Positions 63,073 to 64,000 of a DNA stretch of 64,000 nucleotides are shown here, in pieces. The first letter of the stretch is position 1, and every line of letters begins with the position of its first letter. The stretch comes from Sinohyriopsis cumingii (Eukaryota; Mollusca; Bivalvia; Unionida; Unionidae): contig CM068839.1 of the NCBI GenBank assembly GCA_028554795.2, positions 39,709,006 to 39,773,005 of the forward strand, written 5' to 3'. Position numbers and translations under genes: made by a program. Below the pieces are notes generated by a model, which saw nothing but the letters and a program-made list of their open reading frames with translations, was not told where the DNA came from and did no database searches.

Positions 63073-63430
63073 CTACTTTAAACAGGGATAACAACGTTGT
63101 GAATGGAATTGTGATTTCCACTGTTGGAAATCATTAGGCCATTGATGGACACTACGTTTCCTAGCTTGAGACAAAAGATAATCATAATGGTCACAAAACC
63201 ATCGATCTACTTTCACATCGTTTCTAGCAGAAGAACGAGGATCAAAATGAGTCACTAAATGTTCTAAGGAATAGCCCAGGCTGCGATGATGCAGAAAATA
63301 CACACAGTACTGTCCACACACCAAGGAATCTGTGCCTTGCAATTTCACATTATTGAATCGGATGGTTTGAGCATTTCTTCTCATAAAGTCAATGATATCG
63401 TCTTCCAAAGGGGGCAATCCGTACGAATCG
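63073..63430 (-). pseudogene. Adenain-like cysteine protease, C-terminal part (Maverick/adintovirus type)
   Basis: The remnant has DSYGLPPLEDD, the spot where adenain-type enzymes have the acidic residue of the triad in an F(D/E)xxG context. It then has GTDSLVCGQYCVYFLHHR, the catalytic Cys motif. The last ~70 residues are basic and end CYPCLK. In adenoviruses, adintoviruses and Mavericks/Polintons this enzyme matures virion proteins. The upstream part, including the catalytic His region, is missing: a LINE tail abuts the sequence exactly before the acidic motif. It is non-functional as it stands. A cellular ULP1-type protease is less likely given the motif context. Confidence 0.72.
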
Positions 63431-63523
63431 ATTGATTGATTGATTGTTTGTTTTTTAACGGCGCATCAGCACTTTTAGGCTATTTAACGCCAAACAAAAT
63501 GTTACTTGTATAATCTTTTTAAG
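63431..63523 (-). mobile_element. Short LINE 3' fragment inserted in the protease gene
   Basis: The family 3' tail (attg)n and ttaacggcgcatcagcactt followed by tatttaacgccaaac, truncated after about 93 bp. No target duplication is seen, consistent with loss of neighbouring protease sequence on insertion. Confidence 0.92.
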
Positions 63524-63566
63524 ATGAAATTCTCGTACTCAGGTAGTTGATTTGAGAAGTATCCAT
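63524..63566 (-). pseudogene. Probable N-terminus of the interrupted protease
   Basis: An ATG at 63566-63564 opens MDTSQINYLSTRIS, directly on the far side of the LINE fragment. Its position and style (short helical start with Thr-Ser-Gln) fit the beginning of Maverick-type proteases as I remember them. The stretch between this and the acidic motif, expected to be several tens of residues, is absent. Confidence 0.4.
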
Positions 63567-63970
63567 GTTTACCTCTACAACGCACAAGTTTTACAATCAC
63601 CAATAATCAAAGGTAACAGGGCATCGCGTTAACTTGCTAATGAAAAGACAGGTCTAAGTTTTTATGAGTAGTAATAGGGGACAATATACGGACAATGGGA
63701 TTTAGCATAACAAGACCCCTTGGGACGATATATGGACAAGGAATATACTGACATAAGGTAGGGACTGTACACGGACAAGGGAAAGTTGGTAACAATATAG
63801 CAAGGGGCTGGCCGCAATTTAACAAACAGCAGGGAAAAAGCCTTGAATGCTTGCCGGGGCGGGACTGGCGGGACATAGAAATATATAACACTTACAACAC
63901 ATAGACATAGATTGATGAACATGAAACACATATATGGCAAAGAGAATAAATATCTTTTCGAGGCATATGA
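63567..63970. other. Intergenic segment with ggacaagg-type repeats
   Basis: Degenerate repeats of ggacaa, tatacggaca and agggaaa occur between 63670 and 63840. One string (gacaatgggatttagcat) matches 60170. Short minus-strand frames are not convincing. It separates the protease from a stem-loop that closes a gene lying beyond the window. Confidence 0.45.
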
Positions 63971-63972
63971 GT

Positions 63973-63988
63973 GGCCATGAAAAGGGCC
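63973..63988 (-). promoter_or_regulatory. Histone-type 3' stem-loop of a gene beyond the window edge
   Basis: Minus strand AAAAGGCCCTTTTCATGGCC has one mismatch in the stem, followed by ACTCATATGCCTCGAAAAGA with a U7-type purine element. It matches the flank of the 59810 stem-loop (ACTCATAGGTCTCCAAAAGA). The gene it ends would lie past 64000. Confidence 0.75.
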
Positions 63989-64000
63989 TTTTGGTTTTTC

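Overview
The window is animal nuclear DNA, most likely from a marine mollusc. The evidence is AT-rich sequence with spliced exons, tRNA-derived SINEs with (CAA)n tails, I-type LINEs with RNase H, large minisatellites, and a Maverick/adintovirus-type protease remnant. The species cannot be fixed from the sequence alone.

Region 1 (about 1-38,260, minus strand) is the 5' part of one host gene, ANAPC5 (subunit 5 of the anaphase-promoting complex/cyclosome). Six coding exons with clean GT..AG junctions and continuous phase give about 281 N-terminal residues: 33719-33471, 22876-22794, 14708-14590, 11620-11389, 5480-5414 and 1646-1545. The rest of the gene lies beyond position 1. A tiny first exon (ATGGCG at 38234-38229) is proposed in front of them, overlapped by a YY1-like motif and next to an ETS-like motif. 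The introns carry several minisatellites (32-bp, 60-65-bp, 35-bp, 44-bp, 31-bp and 24-bp units), two SINE families, fold-back elements and an antisense-oriented pseudogene of a repetitive animal protein family (30.9-32.4 kb). The 44-bp satellite (18.2-20.84 kb) appears to be the box-A head of a SINE amplified about 60 times.

Region 2 (about 38.4-59.5 kb) is repeat-dominated. It starts with a 228-bp fold-back MITE. It then holds an I-superfamily LINE family: a gag-like ORF1 with three CCHC knuckles, an ORF2 with AP-endonuclease, RT (YVDD), RNase H and a terminal zinc motif, and a 3' tail of (CAAT)n. Copy A is full length with target-site duplications. It was split by a 1-kb copy of the same family inserted in the opposite orientation with a 9-bp duplication. 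Copies B0-B4 lie head to tail, each 5'-truncated copy starting directly in the tetranucleotide tail of the previous one. B4 is full length but mosaic relative to A. All ORF2 copies are broken; ORF1 of copy A is intact.

Region 3 (about 59.5-64 kb) is the most unusual part. Three small minus-strand genes (60491-61078, 61516-61890, 62384-62755) each have a common promoter module ahead of them. Each ends 24-31 nt before a stem-loop matching the replication-dependent histone mRNA 3' end, followed by a purine-rich element like the U7-binding histone downstream element. None encodes a histone. Two more such stem-loops lie at 59810 (plus) and 63973-63988 (minus). Next to them is an adenain-like cysteine protease remnant, interrupted by a LINE tail and with its middle part missing. 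I infer a fragment of an integrated Maverick/adintovirus-like element whose small genes use histone-type 3' processing. The motifs are seen directly; the origin is inference.
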